Positions 9,031 through 21,397 are shown, numbered from the stretch's first letter. The stretch: DNA of 64,000 bases from Flavobacterium luteum (GCF_008806775.1 NZ_WAEM01000005.1:124001-188000); one strand, 5' to 3'. Numbers and translations are program-made. The notes: generated by a model not told the origin, from the sequence alone.

Positions 9031-11021
9031 GGTAATTGTCCTTGTAGTGATTTTATTTCATCTCTTAATTTCGCAGCTTGTATAAAATCTAAACCCTTTG
9101 CTGCTTTTTCCATGGCTTTTCGTTTTTCACGAATGCGTTTTTCAATTTCAGGTTTGCTTAAATATTCCGTTTCGGGTTCTGCGGCTAAATTTCCAGAAGT
9201 GTATCCCAATTCAAAATCAACTAATTTATTTTTAGTAAAAGCACTTTCAATTTTTTTATTCAATGCCATTGGAATGACATTATTTGCAGTATTGAAGTTA
9301 ATTTGTTTGGTTCTTCTATAATTCGTTTCATCAATCGTTTTTTGCATACTCGCCGTAATTTTGTCGGCATACATAATGGCTTTACCGTTCAGGTTTCTTG
9401 CAGCACGACCGATAGTTTGGGTTAGCGAACGATGACTTCGTAAAAAACCTTCCTTATCCGCATCTAAAATAGCAACTAGTGAAACTTCAGGCAAGTCTAA
9501 TCCTTCACGCAGTAAATTAACACCAATCAAAACATCAAACAATCCTTTTCGTAAATCCTGCATGATTTCAATTCGTTCTAAGGTGTCCACTTCTGAGTGA
9601 ATGTAGCGACAACGAACACCAACCTTCGCCAAATATTTCGTCAGTTCTTCCGCCATTCTTTTAGTTAATGTGGTCACTAAAACACGTTCATCTATTTCAG
9701 CACGAACTTGAATTTCTTCAATCAAATCATCAATTTGATTCAAACTCGGACGAATTTCTATGATAGGATCTAATAATCCTGTTGGTCGAATGACTTGCTC
9801 AATTACAACACCATCTGTTTTTTGCAATTCATAATCAGCTGGTGTAGCCGAAACATAAATCACTTGATTTTGCATGGATTCAAATTCTTCAAATTTTAGG
9901 GGACGATTGTCCATTGCAGCGGGTAATCGGAAACCGTATTCTACTAAATTCTCTTTTCTGCTTCTATCACCACCATACATAGCATGCACTTGCGAAAGGG
10001 TTACGTGACTTTCATCAACAACCATTAAATAATCTTTCGGAAAATAATCAATCAAACAAAAAGGGCGAGTTCCAGCCAATCTACCATCCAAATAACGAGA
10101 ATAATTTTCTATTCCAGAGCAATAACCCAATTCGCGAATCATTTCTAAATCGAAATTCGTACGTTCTTCTAATCGTTTGGCTTCAAGATGCTTTCCTATT
10201 TCTTTAAAATAATCGACTTGTTTTACCAAATCCTGTTGAATTTCCCAAATCGCATTTTGCAACACATCGGGCGAAGTCACAAACATATTGGCGGGATAAA
10301 TGGTCAGCTTCTCAAAGGTTTCAATAACAGTAGTATTCTTAACATCAAAACGTTCTATTTCCTCAATTTCATCTCCAAAAAAGTGAATGCGATAGGCATC
10401 ATCGGCATAGCTTGGATACACATCAACAGTATCGCCTTTTATTCTAAAACTTCCTGGAGTAAAGTCGGCTTCAGTTCTAGAATACAAACTTTGCACCAAT
10501 TGATGCAATAATTTGGTTCGAGAAATGATTTGTCCTTTCTCGATTGGAATTACATTTTTCTGAAATTCAATAGGATTTCCTATTCCGTATAAACAAGAAA
10601 CAGAAGAGATTACAATAATATCGCGTCGTCCCGAAAGTAAGGAGGATACGGTAGACATTCGCATCTTCTCTAATTCCTCATTAATAGATAAATCCTTTTC
10701 GATGAAAACGCCAGTTACGGGCATAAATGCTTCGGGTTGGTAATAATCGTAATAGGAAACGAAATATTCTACGGCATTATTCGGGAAAAACTGTTTGAAC
10801 TCTGAATACAATTGGGCTGCCAACGTTTTGTTATGCGCTAAAACCAATGTTGGTCGTTGCACTTCCTCAATGACATTGGCAACAGTAAATGTTTTTCCTG
10901 AGCCCGTAACGCCCAATAAAGTTTGGAATTTTTCATCGTCAAGAATTCCTTTAGCTAATTTTTCAATAGCCTGAGGTTGATCGCCTTTTGGTTTGTAATC
11001 GGATACGACTTGGAAGTTCAT
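9027..11021 (-). CDS. uvrB: Excinuclease ABC subunit B
   Basis: Nucleotide excision repair helicase-like subunit, which verifies lesions handed over by UvrA and recruits UvrC. The 664-residue length is normal. Walker A is GVTGSGKT (residues 37-44), the beta-hairpin region follows around SYYDYYQPEAF, the DExx box is VVDESH, motif VI is QTIGRAARN, and the C-terminal UVR domain (EKAAKGLDFIQAAKLRDEI) binds UvrC. A TACCTTTG -7 element lies 27 bp upstream. It is a single-gene unit convergent with the TerB-like gene. Confidence 0.98.
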   Translation of the reverse strand: MNFQVVSDYKPKGDQPQAIEKLAKGILDDEKFQTLLGVTGSGKTFTVANVIEEVQRPTLVLAHNKTLAAQLYSEFKQFFPNNAVEYFVSYYDYYQPEAFMPVTGVFIEKDLSINEELEKMRMSTVSSLLSGRRDIIVISSVSCLYGIGNPIEFQKNVIPIEKGQIISRTKLLHQLVQSLYSRTEADFTPGSFRIKGDTVDVYPSYADDAYRIHFFGDEIEEIERFDVKNTTVIETFEKLTIYPANMFVTSPDVLQNAIWEIQQDLVKQVDYFKEIGKHLEAKRLEERTNFDLEMIRELGYCSGIENYSRYLDGRLAGTRPFCLIDYFPKDYLMVVDESHVTLSQVHAMYGGDRSRKENLVEYGFRLPAAMDNRPLKFEEFESMQNQVIYVSATPADYELQKTDGVVIEQVIRPTGLLDPIIEIRPSLNQIDDLIEEIQVRAEIDERVLVTTLTKRMAEELTKYLAKVGVRCRYIHSEVDTLERIEIMQDLRKGLFDVLIGVNLLREGLDLPEVSLVAILDADKEGFLRSHRSLTQTIGRAARNLNGKAIMYADKITASMQKTIDETNYRRTKQINFNTANNVIPMALNKKIESAFTKNKLVDFELGYTSGNLAAEPETEYLSKPEIEKRIREKRKAMEKAAKGLDFIQAAKLRDEIKSLQGQLP

Positions 11022-11047
11022 TTATTAGGGACAAAGATTCAGAAGTA

Positions 11048-11055
11048 CAAAGGTA
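11048..11055 (-). promoter_or_regulatory. -7 element upstream of uvrB
   Basis: TACCTTTG on the minus strand matches the Bacteroidota -7 consensus TAnnTTTG and is placed 27 bp before the uvrB start codon. I do not see a convincing -33 TTG. Confidence 0.5.
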
Positions 11056-11161
11056 CAAAGGAATTTAATAAAATGAAGTTGTAGCTTTTTTTATTAAATC
11101 GAAATTTTTGGCATAGGCGTTAAGACCTTTTTAGTATTAAAAAGCCCAGATTAAAAAAATA

Positions 11162-12118
11162 TCACTCAAATTTCCACGCTTTCTGTTGGGCCTCGCTTAA
11201 AAAAGTCCAAGCCACAATTCGGCTTTTCTTTTGACCTTGAGCCATTTCAAAGGTTTTTATGGCAACTACATCTACTTTATTTAAGGTTTTATAAATGCTT
11301 TTTAGGTTGTCTTTTTTAGAAACTAATGTGGTGAACCAGAGCACTTGCAAGGGATATTTGGCACTTTCGTAAATCATTTGGGTAATGAAACCAATTTCAC
11401 CACCTTCGCACCATAATTCGGCATTTTGACCGCCAAAATTCAAAATAGGTTTATCGATTCTAGTGTTTTGAAGATTACTTATTTTCCTGATGTTGCTTAT
11501 TGTAGCTTCTTCTTTCGAGGAGTGAAAAGGAGGATTGCACATTGTAAAGGCAAATCTATCTTCTGGTAAAATGATATTTTTAAAAATATGTCGCGAGTTT
11601 ATTTGCAATTGCAAACTAATTGCATCTATTAATTTTGAATTTCCCTCAATTATTTTTTTGCAGTTTTGAATGGCTTTTTCATCACTATCCGTCCCAACAA
11701 ATGACCATCCAAATACAGCATTTCCGATTATTGGATAAACGCAATTGGCTCCAATTCCAATATCTAAACCTTGTACATTTTCACCTTCAGGAACAATTCC
11801 AGCATTGCTTAAAGCTAATAAATCGCCTATATTATAAATGTAATCAGCTCTTCCCGGAATAGGAGGGCATAAATTATTTTCAGGAATGTCCCAATATTCA
11901 ATTTCATAATAAGCAATTAACAAAGACTTGTTAAGCAGCTTAATAGCATTTGGATTGCTAAAATCAAAGACTTGAACATTGTACTCATTGAAAGAAAAAA
12001 AGTCTTTTAGTTCAGGTGAAATTTTTATTAACTGTTCAAAGTTATATCCAAAACGGTTTGGGTTTTTTGGATGTAATTTGATTTTTTCGACAACAATTTC
12101 TGGCTTTTCATTTTCCAT
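11162..12118 (-). CDS. rlmF: 23S rRNA (adenine(1618)-N(6))-methyltransferase
   Basis: The product methylates A1618 of 23S rRNA at N6 with SAM. The protein has 318 residues, in the family range. The start region HPKNPNRFGYNFEQL is typical, the SAM-binding region reads GLDIGIGANCVYPI, and the N6-adenine motif is NPPF (in FTMCNPPFHSS). A possible -7 element TATCTTTG lies only 8 bp before the ATG, so the mRNA may have a very short leader. The gene precedes no obvious operon partner; the NUDIX gene is 35 bp upstream on the same strand. Confidence 0.93.
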   Translation of the reverse strand: MENEKPEIVVEKIKLHPKNPNRFGYNFEQLIKISPELKDFFSFNEYNVQVFDFSNPNAIKLLNKSLLIAYYEIEYWDIPENNLCPPIPGRADYIYNIGDLLALSNAGIVPEGENVQGLDIGIGANCVYPIIGNAVFGWSFVGTDSDEKAIQNCKKIIEGNSKLIDAISLQLQINSRHIFKNIILPEDRFAFTMCNPPFHSSKEEATISNIRKISNLQNTRIDKPILNFGGQNAELWCEGGEIGFITQMIYESAKYPLQVLWFTTLVSKKDNLKSIYKTLNKVDVVAIKTFEMAQGQKKSRIVAWTFLSEAQQKAWKFE

Positions 12119-12153
12119 AGTGTAACAAAGATAAGAAAACGTTTAGAAAAAAA

Positions 12154-12738
12154 TTACGTTAGCAATGTGTTGATTTTGGCATATTGTAAAAGCATGATGG
12201 TTTTTGCATCTTTTATTTCGCCATTTGCTACCATTTGCATTGCTTTTTCGAATGGCATTTCTAAAACTTCTATATTTTCTTGCTCTTCGTCTAGTCCGCC
12301 ACCTTCATTCACTTTCATTTCTTTTGAATATTCTCCCACAAAAAAATGAATAATTTCGGTTACTGAACCTGGCGACATATAGACTTCAAAAATTTTACAA
12401 ACTTCGTTTATTTGATAACCCGTTTCTTCTTCGGTCTCCCGTTTGATGCAATCTTCGGCATTATCCGTATCTAGAAGTCCGGCACAAGCTTCAATCATCA
12501 TTCCCGTTTCATTTCCGTTTAAATAAGTTGGAATTCGCAATTGTCGGGTCAAGATTACTGTTTGATTGGGTTTGTTGTACAGTAAAATAGTAGCGCCGTT
12601 GCCTCTATCATAGGCTTCTCGATAGTGTGTTTCCCAATCGCCTTCTTTTTTTTGATACTCGTAGGTAATTTTTCTTAGCGTATACCAATTATCAGAAAGG
12701 ATTTCGTTTTTTGTAATTTTTATTTTTGGATTTGTCAT
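12154..12738 (-). CDS. nudK: NUDIX hydrolase, NudK-like (GDP-mannose pyrophosphatase)
   Basis: A 194-residue NUDIX protein. The Nudix box is present as G-x5-E-x7-R-E-x-x-E-E-x-x-G around AGLLDTDNAEDCIKRETEEE. The N-terminal segment (DNWYTLRKITYEYQ) and the P-G-S-V-T-E segment after the box match NudK enzymes, which cleave GDP-mannose and similar nucleotide sugars. It is upstream of rlmF in the same orientation. Symbol by homology; substrate not proven from the sequence. Confidence 0.85.
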   Translation of the reverse strand: MTNPKIKITKNEILSDNWYTLRKITYEYQKKEGDWETHYREAYDRGNGATILLYNKPNQTVILTRQLRIPTYLNGNETGMMIEACAGLLDTDNAEDCIKRETEEETGYQINEVCKIFEVYMSPGSVTEIIHFFVGEYSKEMKVNEGGGLDEEQENIEVLEMPFEKAMQMVANGEIKDAKTIMLLQYAKINTLLT

Positions 12739-12889
12739 TAATGAGTAATTAATTTTAGTGCTAATATAACGAATAGTAATTGTGAATAGTACTTCCTTTT
12801 ATTATCTCATATTATAAAAAAATGATAAAATTGGTTGGTTAATATTTAAAAGCATTAATTTTATAAATTATTATTTTATAAATATTTTC

Positions 12890-13528
12890 ATGAAGCAAAT
12901 TGCTGTCATTGCATTTATATTTTTATTTTCGTTGCATTGTTTGTCTCAATCTGAGTTTCAAAACAAGTCTAATTCTTTTAAGCCAGTTGGGCCTAATACT
13001 GTTAATCCATCTCCAATTCCAGTTGCTCCATCTGTTTTTAAATTACATACTAAGCCAGAACCTTATACTTCTAAATTCATAGAAGAAAAAAATAAAATTC
13101 AGTTTACAAATACTAATGATTTTAAAAATCCTGGGGATATTTATAAAGAAAAACTCAATAAAAAAAGTGGAGAAGATGAATCTAAAATGTTTAGAAGCAA
13201 TCAGTTTTTAGGTGATTTTAAAAGTCAGTCCCAGTTTGTGAATATTAGCTATCGTGATTTTGGAGAAGTAGATGGTGACCTTATTCGAGTTTTAGTAAAT
13301 GGTAAAGAAATTCAATCTCGGGTCTATCTCGAAGGAAATTTTAAAGGGTTTAAACTGGACCTTCAAAATGGTTTTAATAAAATAGATTTTGAAGCGTTGA
13401 ATCAAGGATATTCAGGACCAAATACAGCCGAATTGGTTGTATATGATGATAAAGGTGCATTGGTTTCTTCTAATCAATGGAATTTAGCAACAGGTTTTAA
13501 AGCTACTATAATCGTAGTGAAGGAATAA
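12890..13528 (+). CDS. Secreted hypothetical protein
   Basis: A 212-residue protein with a clear signal peptide (residues 1-20, cleavage near LSQS). A Pro/Asn-rich, probably disordered stretch follows (about 25-75), then a C-terminal domain (about 105-212) of alternating hydrophobic residues such as DLIRVLVNGKEI and FKLDLQNGFNKIDFEALNQG, which looks like a beta-sandwich. I do not recognise the family. The gene is isolated between divergent nudK and convergent thiamine pyrophosphokinase. Confidence 0.7.
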   Translation: MKQIAVIAFIFLFSLHCLSQSEFQNKSNSFKPVGPNTVNPSPIPVAPSVFKLHTKPEPYTSKFIEEKNKIQFTNTNDFKNPGDIYKEKLNKKSGEDESKMFRSNQFLGDFKSQSQFVNISYRDFGEVDGDLIRVLVNGKEIQSRVYLEGNFKGFKLDLQNGFNKIDFEALNQGYSGPNTAELVVYDDKGALVSSNQWNLATGFKATIIVVKE

Positions 13529-13537
13529 TTTTTTAAG

Positions 13538-14200
13538 CTAATCCATACACTCCATTAATAATAAATCGCCCTCTTCATGCAAAATAGTTACTATACCATC
13601 TTTAGTGACATGATTGCTACTTCCAGTTTTATAACCAATGGTGAGATTATCGTTTTTTAAGGGATAGAATAAATTTTCAGAATGAATTCCAGAAACTTTC
13701 CCCACAGGAATTAAAGAAATTGGAGTATTTGCTGTATACCATTTTTCGAATTTTTTGGGTAATAAAAACACTTTTGAATGGTCATCAAGAATAACTATTT
13801 TCAATGAATCTCGGTATTGAATAATGGTTGTTAAATTGGTAATTGTATGGTCAGCCCTTTTTCCGGTTGCCCAAACTACATTTACTGCTGGGATTTTTCT
13901 TTCTATCAAATAATCAAAGGCTTTTTCTAAATCGGTTTTGTTTTGATCAGGTGTATGAATAATTTCTATAGGATATTGTGATTGTAACAACTCATGAGGA
14001 TTAAAACCTCTGTCAAAATCTCCTAATACAACATCTACCTTAATGTTTAAATTAATTACTCTTTCTATGGCTGAATCTAAAACAATAACCAATGGCGACC
14101 ACTCTAATAATTGTCCTAATAATTCTTCGTTGCAGGATGCTCCGTTAGCAATTATCAGTGCTGGCTCTTGATCGTCACGAACAATATGGTGAGAAGACAT
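13538..14200 (-). CDS. Thiamine pyrophosphokinase
   Basis: The product converts thiamine and ATP to thiamine pyrophosphate and AMP, the salvage route to the cofactor. The protein has 220 residues. The family motifs are GDFDRG (metal/pyrophosphate site), HTPDQNKTDLEKAF and the thiamine-side motif GKRADHTITNL. These match bacterial thiN/TPK enzymes. I see no TPP riboswitch upstream. The gene is alone and convergent with the secreted hypothetical protein gene, 9 bp apart. Confidence 0.9.
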   Translation of the reverse strand: MSSHHIVRDDQEPALIIANGASCNEELLGQLLEWSPLVIVLDSAIERVINLNIKVDVVLGDFDRGFNPHELLQSQYPIEIIHTPDQNKTDLEKAFDYLIERKIPAVNVVWATGKRADHTITNLTTIIQYRDSLKIVILDDHSKVFLLPKKFEKWYTANTPISLIPVGKVSGIHSENLFYPLKNDNLTIGYKTGSSNHVTKDGIVTILHEEGDLLLMECMD

Positions 14201-14267
14201 AATGAATTTTTGAATTGAGAATTACGGTACAAATATAAGCATTCATATCTTTAACATTAACTAGGAA

Positions 14268-15089
14268 TTACTGAACCGTATACTTTTTAAAATCAGTTTC
14301 CGATACATTAAAATAACCATAGGCAAAGTTTTTGGCATCGGTAGTATTTATGATATTGCCACGAACAGAAGCTGGAGCGGTTGCAAATGGACCTCCGCTA
14401 GCACTACCTGCAACCGCAGTTAGTTTTCTCATGTATTCAAAATAGCGTTTTGAAATTCCATACAGTGTCATGTCTAAAACATCTCCTTTTTTCAGATCTT
14501 CATTGATATACAACCCGAAATTTTCATTTCCTTGTGTAAAGGCATCATCAAAAACATCAAAGGAAGGGATGGCTAAAATACTTGATTTGAATTTAAACAT
14601 ATAATAATTATCTGCATTATCTGGGTCATTAAAAAACGATTTTATTTCAATCTCTTTACCAGTAAAACCACCTTCATTATTTTGTGATATACTGGTAATT
14701 GAAGAGACTCCTTTTAGGGTTTCAGTAGCTGTATAGGTTTGACCATTTAAAATTATTGTCAAAACATATGCCTCATCAAGTACTGGAATAAATGTATCGC
14801 AGGTATAGTCACCTGTATTGGGTATTTCTATAAAATTAAAAATCACATTATTCGAATTGGTTATAAAAACTGTAGCACCAGAAACCGTTGGAATTGTGGT
14901 GTTAAAATAACCAGTTGTTGTAGTTAGTTTTATCATTTGTTCATTCCCTAAAGTTCCTTTTCTCCATTGAATAGAAGCCGTAACCACCAGTTGTGGAGGT
15001 GCGGTTTCTAAATCAACATCTACAACATCCTCGCAACTTATAGTAAATAAGCTAATTAATAGAATTATTACAATTTTATATAGTTTCAT
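14268..15089 (-). CDS. DUF4249 outer-membrane lipoprotein, partner of the TonB receptor
   Basis: A 273-residue lipoprotein (lipobox TISC, Cys19, followed by the acidic EDVVDVDLE). The sequence after it (QLVVTASIQW, then repeated beta segments) matches DUF4249. The gene starts 5 bp after the stop of the upstream TonB-dependent receptor gene, and such receptor/DUF4249 pairs are common in Bacteroidota, where the lipoprotein is thought to form the extracellular lid of the receptor. Cargo is unknown. Confidence 0.85.
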   Translation of the reverse strand: MKLYKIVIILLISLFTISCEDVVDVDLETAPPQLVVTASIQWRKGTLGNEQMIKLTTTTGYFNTTIPTVSGATVFITNSNNVIFNFIEIPNTGDYTCDTFIPVLDEAYVLTIILNGQTYTATETLKGVSSITSISQNNEGGFTGKEIEIKSFFNDPDNADNYYMFKFKSSILAIPSFDVFDDAFTQGNENFGLYINEDLKKGDVLDMTLYGISKRYFEYMRKLTAVAGSASGGPFATAPASVRGNIINTTDAKNFAYGYFNVSETDFKKYTVQ

Positions 15090-15094
15090 TGGAT

Positions 15095-17518
15095 TTAAAA
15101 TTTAAAGTTATATGTAATTCCAGGAACTATTCCAAAAATGGACAAACGAATAGCCTCGTTTAAACCTGAAGTTTCATTTTGTCTAAAAGATAGAGAAGCC
15201 GTATTTTTACGTCCGTAAAGATTATAAATACTAAAAACCCATTCGCCTTGCCATTTTTTAAGTTTATTCGATTTCGGAATATAAGTAGCTGAAACATCTA
15301 AATGATGATAGGCTGGAAGCGAACTCTCATTTCGCAAACCATAACTAGGTATAGTTATCCCTGGCACTCCTTGCTCAGCTGCATATTCATATTGTCCATT
15401 CGGAAGCGTAACAGGTTGTCCAGTTTGATATACAAAATTAGCGCCAAAAATCCATTTTTTGCTGTATTCATAAGTGCTGGTGAGTGAAAAATTATGTAGC
15501 TTGTCATAGCCAGAGCGGTACCAATTTCCGTTATTTATTCCTGTTTCTGTGGCGTTTCTCCCCGGAGTTTGTTGTTCGGATCTTGATAATGTATAGGCAA
15601 TCCAACCATTAAATTTTCCCGTGTTTTTTCGTAATAACACTTCTAATCCATAGGCTCGCATTTGGCCATTTAAAATAATTTGTTCTATCGCTTCGTTTGC
15701 AATTAAATCGGCACCATCAATATAATCAATGCGGTTTTTGGTTTTTTTGTAATAGGATTCAACTTCTAAGGAATAATTATCATTATTAAAATTTTTAAAG
15801 AAACCTAATGCTACTTGGTCTAAAATTTGTGGCTTGATATATTGATCACTTGGAGTCCAAACGTCTAATGGAGTGGGAGATGCCGTATTAGTAATAAGCT
15901 GTAAATATTGAGTCATTCGATTGTAACTCGCTTTGATAGATTGATTTTCGTTCAATTGGTAAGAAGCAGCAAATCTAGGTTCTAAATTATTATAACTTTC
16001 AATGACCTTATTGCTTCCGTAATATTTAGTATCTATAGGTTTTCCTTTTTCATAAACTTGGGTGTTAATATCAAAAACAACAGCTTGATTGTTTTCATAT
16101 AAATTAACAGTGGAGCTTCCTAATCGATAAAACATACTGTAACGCAAACCATAGGTTAGGGATAAATTCTTGGATATTTTTTGCTCAGCATCAATATATA
16201 TAGAGGGTTCAAAAGCAAATTTTTTATCTAACTCTCTGTAATTTATTCCTGATGTAGTATTTGAGGGTTCAATGATTCCTGGATTAAAATCATAATAAAT
16301 GCTATTAATTCCATAATTTAATTTCAGTTTATCGTTGACATAATTTTTAAAATCGTATTTTAAATTATAATTTTTAATTCCTGAATTCCATATAAAACCA
16401 ATTAAATCTAAATCCAAACCATAATAATAATCACTGTAAATTAGGGATAGATTGGAAAATAATTTTTCTGAATAAAGGTGATTCCAACGCAGGTTTAAGG
16501 TTGAATTTCCATAAGTATTAACAAAACTATCGTTCAAACTAAATACATCTCGACCAAAATATCCTGAAAGAAATATATTATTATTATCGTTAATTCTGTA
16601 ATTCATTTTGGTATTCAAATCATAAAAATAGGCCGAATTAGGATTGTCAGCTAATTTTAAAAATAAATGAGCGTAAGAACTGCGACCCGCTAAAACGAAA
16701 GAGCTTTTGTCTTTTATGATAGGGCCTTCTACTAATAATCTGCTAGATATTAAACCAATTCCGCCGCTTACACCAAATTTATTACTGTTTCCATCTTTTT
16801 GATAAATGTCTAAAACAGATGAAGCTCTTCCTCCAAAACGTGCTGGAATTCCTCCTTTATAAAGCTTTAAATCCTTGACTACATCGGGGTTGAAAACAGA
16901 GAAAAAACCAAACACATGAGAGGAATTAAAAATTGTTGCTTCGTCAAGAAGAATTAAATTTTGATCGGCACCTCCACCTCGAACATTAAATCCTGACTGC
17001 CCTTCTCCAGCATTGGTAACACCAGGCAAAGTGAGTAGTGCTTTCAAAACATCTACTTCGCCTAAAACAACAGGTATTTTTTTTATTGCATTTCCTGAAA
17101 GTTTATTAACGCTCATTTCTGCTTTACGAATATTGGTAGCTTTTCTGCTATCAGTTACTATTACTTCTTGTAGTTGCTCCTCATTAGCGGAAAGTTTAAA
17201 ATTGAGTTTTGAGTTTTTTTCTAAACTGATTGTTTGTTCAAGCGTTTGAAAACCAATATAACTAATTTGTATTGTATAACTTCCTTTAGGAATTGTTATA
17301 GAATAAAATCCATATTCATTAGTAGTTACTCCTGTTTTTAATATGGGAATATAGACATTTACCCCAATTAGGGATTCATTGTTATTTGTATCAGAAATAT
17401 TTCCAGAAAGGGTAAATTTTTGTTTATTCTGCTCTGTTTCTTTTTTTTCTTGGGAAAGAGAAATATTACAAAGAAATAATAATAGTATCGAAGCAAGAAA
17501 TTTTAATGTCAAATTCAT
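15095..17518 (-). CDS. TonB-dependent receptor with carboxypeptidase-like N-domain
   Basis: An outer-membrane active transporter of 807 residues. A signal peptide (1-22) is followed by a carboxypeptidase-regulatory-like beta-sandwich (about 34-117, with SGNISDTNNNESLIGVNVY and GSYTIQISYIGFQ), a plug domain (about 130-235, with VLKALLTLPGV and the FNVRGGGADQNLILLD segment) and a 22-strand barrel ending in Phe (TYNFKF). The plug resembles the FecA-type fold. The DUF4249 lipoprotein gene follows 5 bp later. There is no substrate-specific neighbour such as a siderophore gene or sulfatase, so the ligand is open. Confidence 0.92.
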   Translation of the reverse strand: MNLTLKFLASILLLFLCNISLSQEKKETEQNKQKFTLSGNISDTNNNESLIGVNVYIPILKTGVTTNEYGFYSITIPKGSYTIQISYIGFQTLEQTISLEKNSKLNFKLSANEEQLQEVIVTDSRKATNIRKAEMSVNKLSGNAIKKIPVVLGEVDVLKALLTLPGVTNAGEGQSGFNVRGGGADQNLILLDEATIFNSSHVFGFFSVFNPDVVKDLKLYKGGIPARFGGRASSVLDIYQKDGNSNKFGVSGGIGLISSRLLVEGPIIKDKSSFVLAGRSSYAHLFLKLADNPNSAYFYDLNTKMNYRINDNNNIFLSGYFGRDVFSLNDSFVNTYGNSTLNLRWNHLYSEKLFSNLSLIYSDYYYGLDLDLIGFIWNSGIKNYNLKYDFKNYVNDKLKLNYGINSIYYDFNPGIIEPSNTTSGINYRELDKKFAFEPSIYIDAEQKISKNLSLTYGLRYSMFYRLGSSTVNLYENNQAVVFDINTQVYEKGKPIDTKYYGSNKVIESYNNLEPRFAASYQLNENQSIKASYNRMTQYLQLITNTASPTPLDVWTPSDQYIKPQILDQVALGFFKNFNNDNYSLEVESYYKKTKNRIDYIDGADLIANEAIEQIILNGQMRAYGLEVLLRKNTGKFNGWIAYTLSRSEQQTPGRNATETGINNGNWYRSGYDKLHNFSLTSTYEYSKKWIFGANFVYQTGQPVTLPNGQYEYAAEQGVPGITIPSYGLRNESSLPAYHHLDVSATYIPKSNKLKKWQGEWVFSIYNLYGRKNTASLSFRQNETSGLNEAIRLSIFGIVPGITYNFKF

Positions 17519-17602
17519 ATCTTTTTTTATGTGGTACTAAGTAGACGAATTTTGAATTGTTTTGTTACAAAACAAATGTTAATTAATCTAAAATTCTTAT
17601 TT

Positions 17603-17635
17603 AAATAAAAAAGACAACTGTTTAAAGTTGTCTTT
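17603..17635 (-). terminator. Terminator of the isocitrate dehydrogenase gene
   Basis: On the minus strand a 10-bp stem (AAAGACAACT / AGTTGTCTTT) with a 6-nt loop is followed by a T run, 24 bp past the icd stop codon. Confidence 0.8.
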
Positions 17636-17658
17636 GTATAAATATAAATAAAATTTGA

Positions 17659-19908
<2,250 letters not shown>

Positions 19909-20121
19909 TTATGGGTCACAAATGTAAGAAAATCGTTTTCGTAAAAGTCAGTATGCCTTAATTAAGTTTGATTTTATGGAAAAAATTACGGAATTATGAT
20001 TTTTTAATTTATTAAAAACGAAAAGTTAAAAATTGGGTGCTTTTTTTATCGAAATGGAAATACAGGATTTTTCTACCAAAAAGGCTGAAAAAATAATTAT
20101 TAATAATAAGGATGATTTTTT

Positions 20122-20155
20122 CAAAAAAAAAACTCCCAAATGAGTTGGGAGTTTT
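20122..20155 (-). terminator. Terminator after rplS
   Basis: An 11-bp stem (AAAACTCCCAA / TTGGGAGTTTT) with a short loop and a long T run on the minus strand, 20 bp after the rplS stop. Confidence 0.9.
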
Positions 20156-20174
20156 ATAATAAAGTGACAGTTGA

Positions 20175-20525
20175 CTATCTTCTTTTATCTCTAATTTTTG
20201 CTTTTTTACCAGTAAGTTCTCTAAAGTAGAAAATTCTTGCTCTACGAACGTGACCTTTTTTATTGATTTCAATTTTTTGTAAAGCAGGCAAGTTTACTGG
20301 GAAGATACGTTCTACACCAACTGCACCTGACATTTTACGAATAGTAAAAGTTTCTGTATTTCCAGAACCTCTTCTTTGTATAACAACTCCTTTAAAAAAC
20401 TGAGTTCTTGTTTTTTCACCCTCTTTAATTTCGTAGTACACAGTGATTGTGTCACCAGCACCGAATACAGGGAAATCTTTTCTTGTTACGAATTCGTCTT
20501 GAACGAATTTCATTAAATCTGCCAT
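20175..20525 (-). CDS. rplS: 50S ribosomal protein L19
   Basis: Ribosomal protein at the interface of the 30S and 50S subunits. The 116-residue length is normal. Recognisable L19 segments are FGAGDTITVYYEI, KEGEKTRTQFFKGVVI, RRGSGNTETFTIRK and the C-terminal KKGHVRRARIFYFREL. trmD lies 164 bp upstream on the same strand, the usual trmD-rplS order, but the gap holds a separate strong promoter for rplS and the gene has its own terminator. Confidence 0.98.
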   Translation of the reverse strand: MADLMKFVQDEFVTRKDFPVFGAGDTITVYYEIKEGEKTRTQFFKGVVIQRRGSGNTETFTIRKMSGAVGVERIFPVNLPALQKIEINKKGHVRRARIFYFRELTGKKAKIRDKRR

Positions 20526-20598
20526 GATATTTTTTTAATTATGGTTTTAAATTAGAGCAACATTCGCGGATTTCGCCAGAGGTTGGTCAAATGTGGGT

Positions 20599-20629
20599 GC
20601 AAATATAAAAATTAATTAATAATTGACAA
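20599..20629 (-). promoter_or_regulatory. Consensus Flavobacterium-type promoter of rplS
   Basis: On the minus strand TTG is separated by exactly 19 nt from TATATTTGC, an ideal match to the Bacteroidota sigma-A consensus TTG-N19-TAnnTTTG. The -7 box lies 74 bp before the rplS start. Confidence 0.75.
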
Positions 20630-20689
20630 TGTATAATTGATTAATTATTTTTACATGTAATAGGTTCATTATCAATTGTTAATTATTCG

Positions 20690-21370
20690 TTATTCATTGT
20701 TAAGTAAATCTGGCCGTCTATTCTTAGTATGTTCATAAGCCATATCTTCATTCCATTTGTCTATTTTAGCAAAATTTCCACTAGTTAAAACGTCTGGAAC
20801 TTTCCAACCTTTGTAATCAGCCGGTCTAGTATAAATAGGGCCTGATAATAAATTGTCTTGAAAACTATCTGTTAAAGCCGAAGTTTCGTCGCTTAAAACT
20901 CCAGGAATTAATCGGATTATAGCATCAGATAAAACTAAAGCACCTAATTCTCCACCACTCAAAACATAATCACCAATAGAAATTTCTCTAGTTATAAAAT
21001 GGTCACGAACCCGTTGATCTACTCCCTTATAATGACCACAAAGAATAATGATATTTTCATACATCGATAGGGTATTGGCCATTTTCTGATTTAAAGTTTC
21101 TCCGTCTGGAGTCATGTAGATTATTTCGTCGTAGGTTCTTTCGCTTTTTAAATGTGTAATGCATGCATCAATGGGCTGAACGGTCATCACCATTCCAGCG
21201 CCACCGCCAAAAGGATAATCGTCAACACTTTTTTGTTTGTTGGTTGTATAATCACGTAAATTATGAAAATAAACTTGAACTAAACCTTTATCTATTGAAC
21301 GTTTCATTATTGAAGCCTCAAATGGGCTTCGTAATAGGTCAGGTAATATGGTTATGATGTCTATTCGCAT
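20690..21370 (-). CDS. trmD: tRNA (guanine(37)-N1)-methyltransferase
   Basis: SPOUT-class enzyme that makes m1G37 next to the anticodon and prevents frameshifting. The protein has 226 residues. Motifs include the N-terminal [29 protein letters not shown] (SAM site), [10 protein letters not shown] and the trefoil-knot segment [13 protein letters not shown]. The order trmD then rplS is the conserved bacterial arrangement. A -7 element TACCTTTGC is 19 bp upstream of the ATG. Confidence 0.98.
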   Translation of the reverse strand: MRIDIITILPDLLRSPFEASIMKRSIDKGLVQVYFHNLRDYTTNKQKSVDDYPFGGGAGMVMTVQPIDACITHLKSERTYDEIIYMTPDGETLNQKMANTLSMYENIIILCGHYKGVDQRVRDHFITREISIGDYVLSGGELGALVLSDAIIRLIPGVLSDETSALTDSFQDNLLSGPIYTRPADYKGWKVPDVLTSGNFAKIDKWNEDMAYEHTKNRRPDLLNNE

Positions 21371-21388
21371 GTTTTAGTTTTGAAAGAA

Positions 21389-21397
21389 GCAAAGGTA
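21389..21397 (-). promoter_or_regulatory. -7 element of trmD
   Basis: TACCTTTGC on the minus strand, 19 bp before the trmD start codon, fits TAnnTTTG; no clear -33 box is visible. Confidence 0.5.
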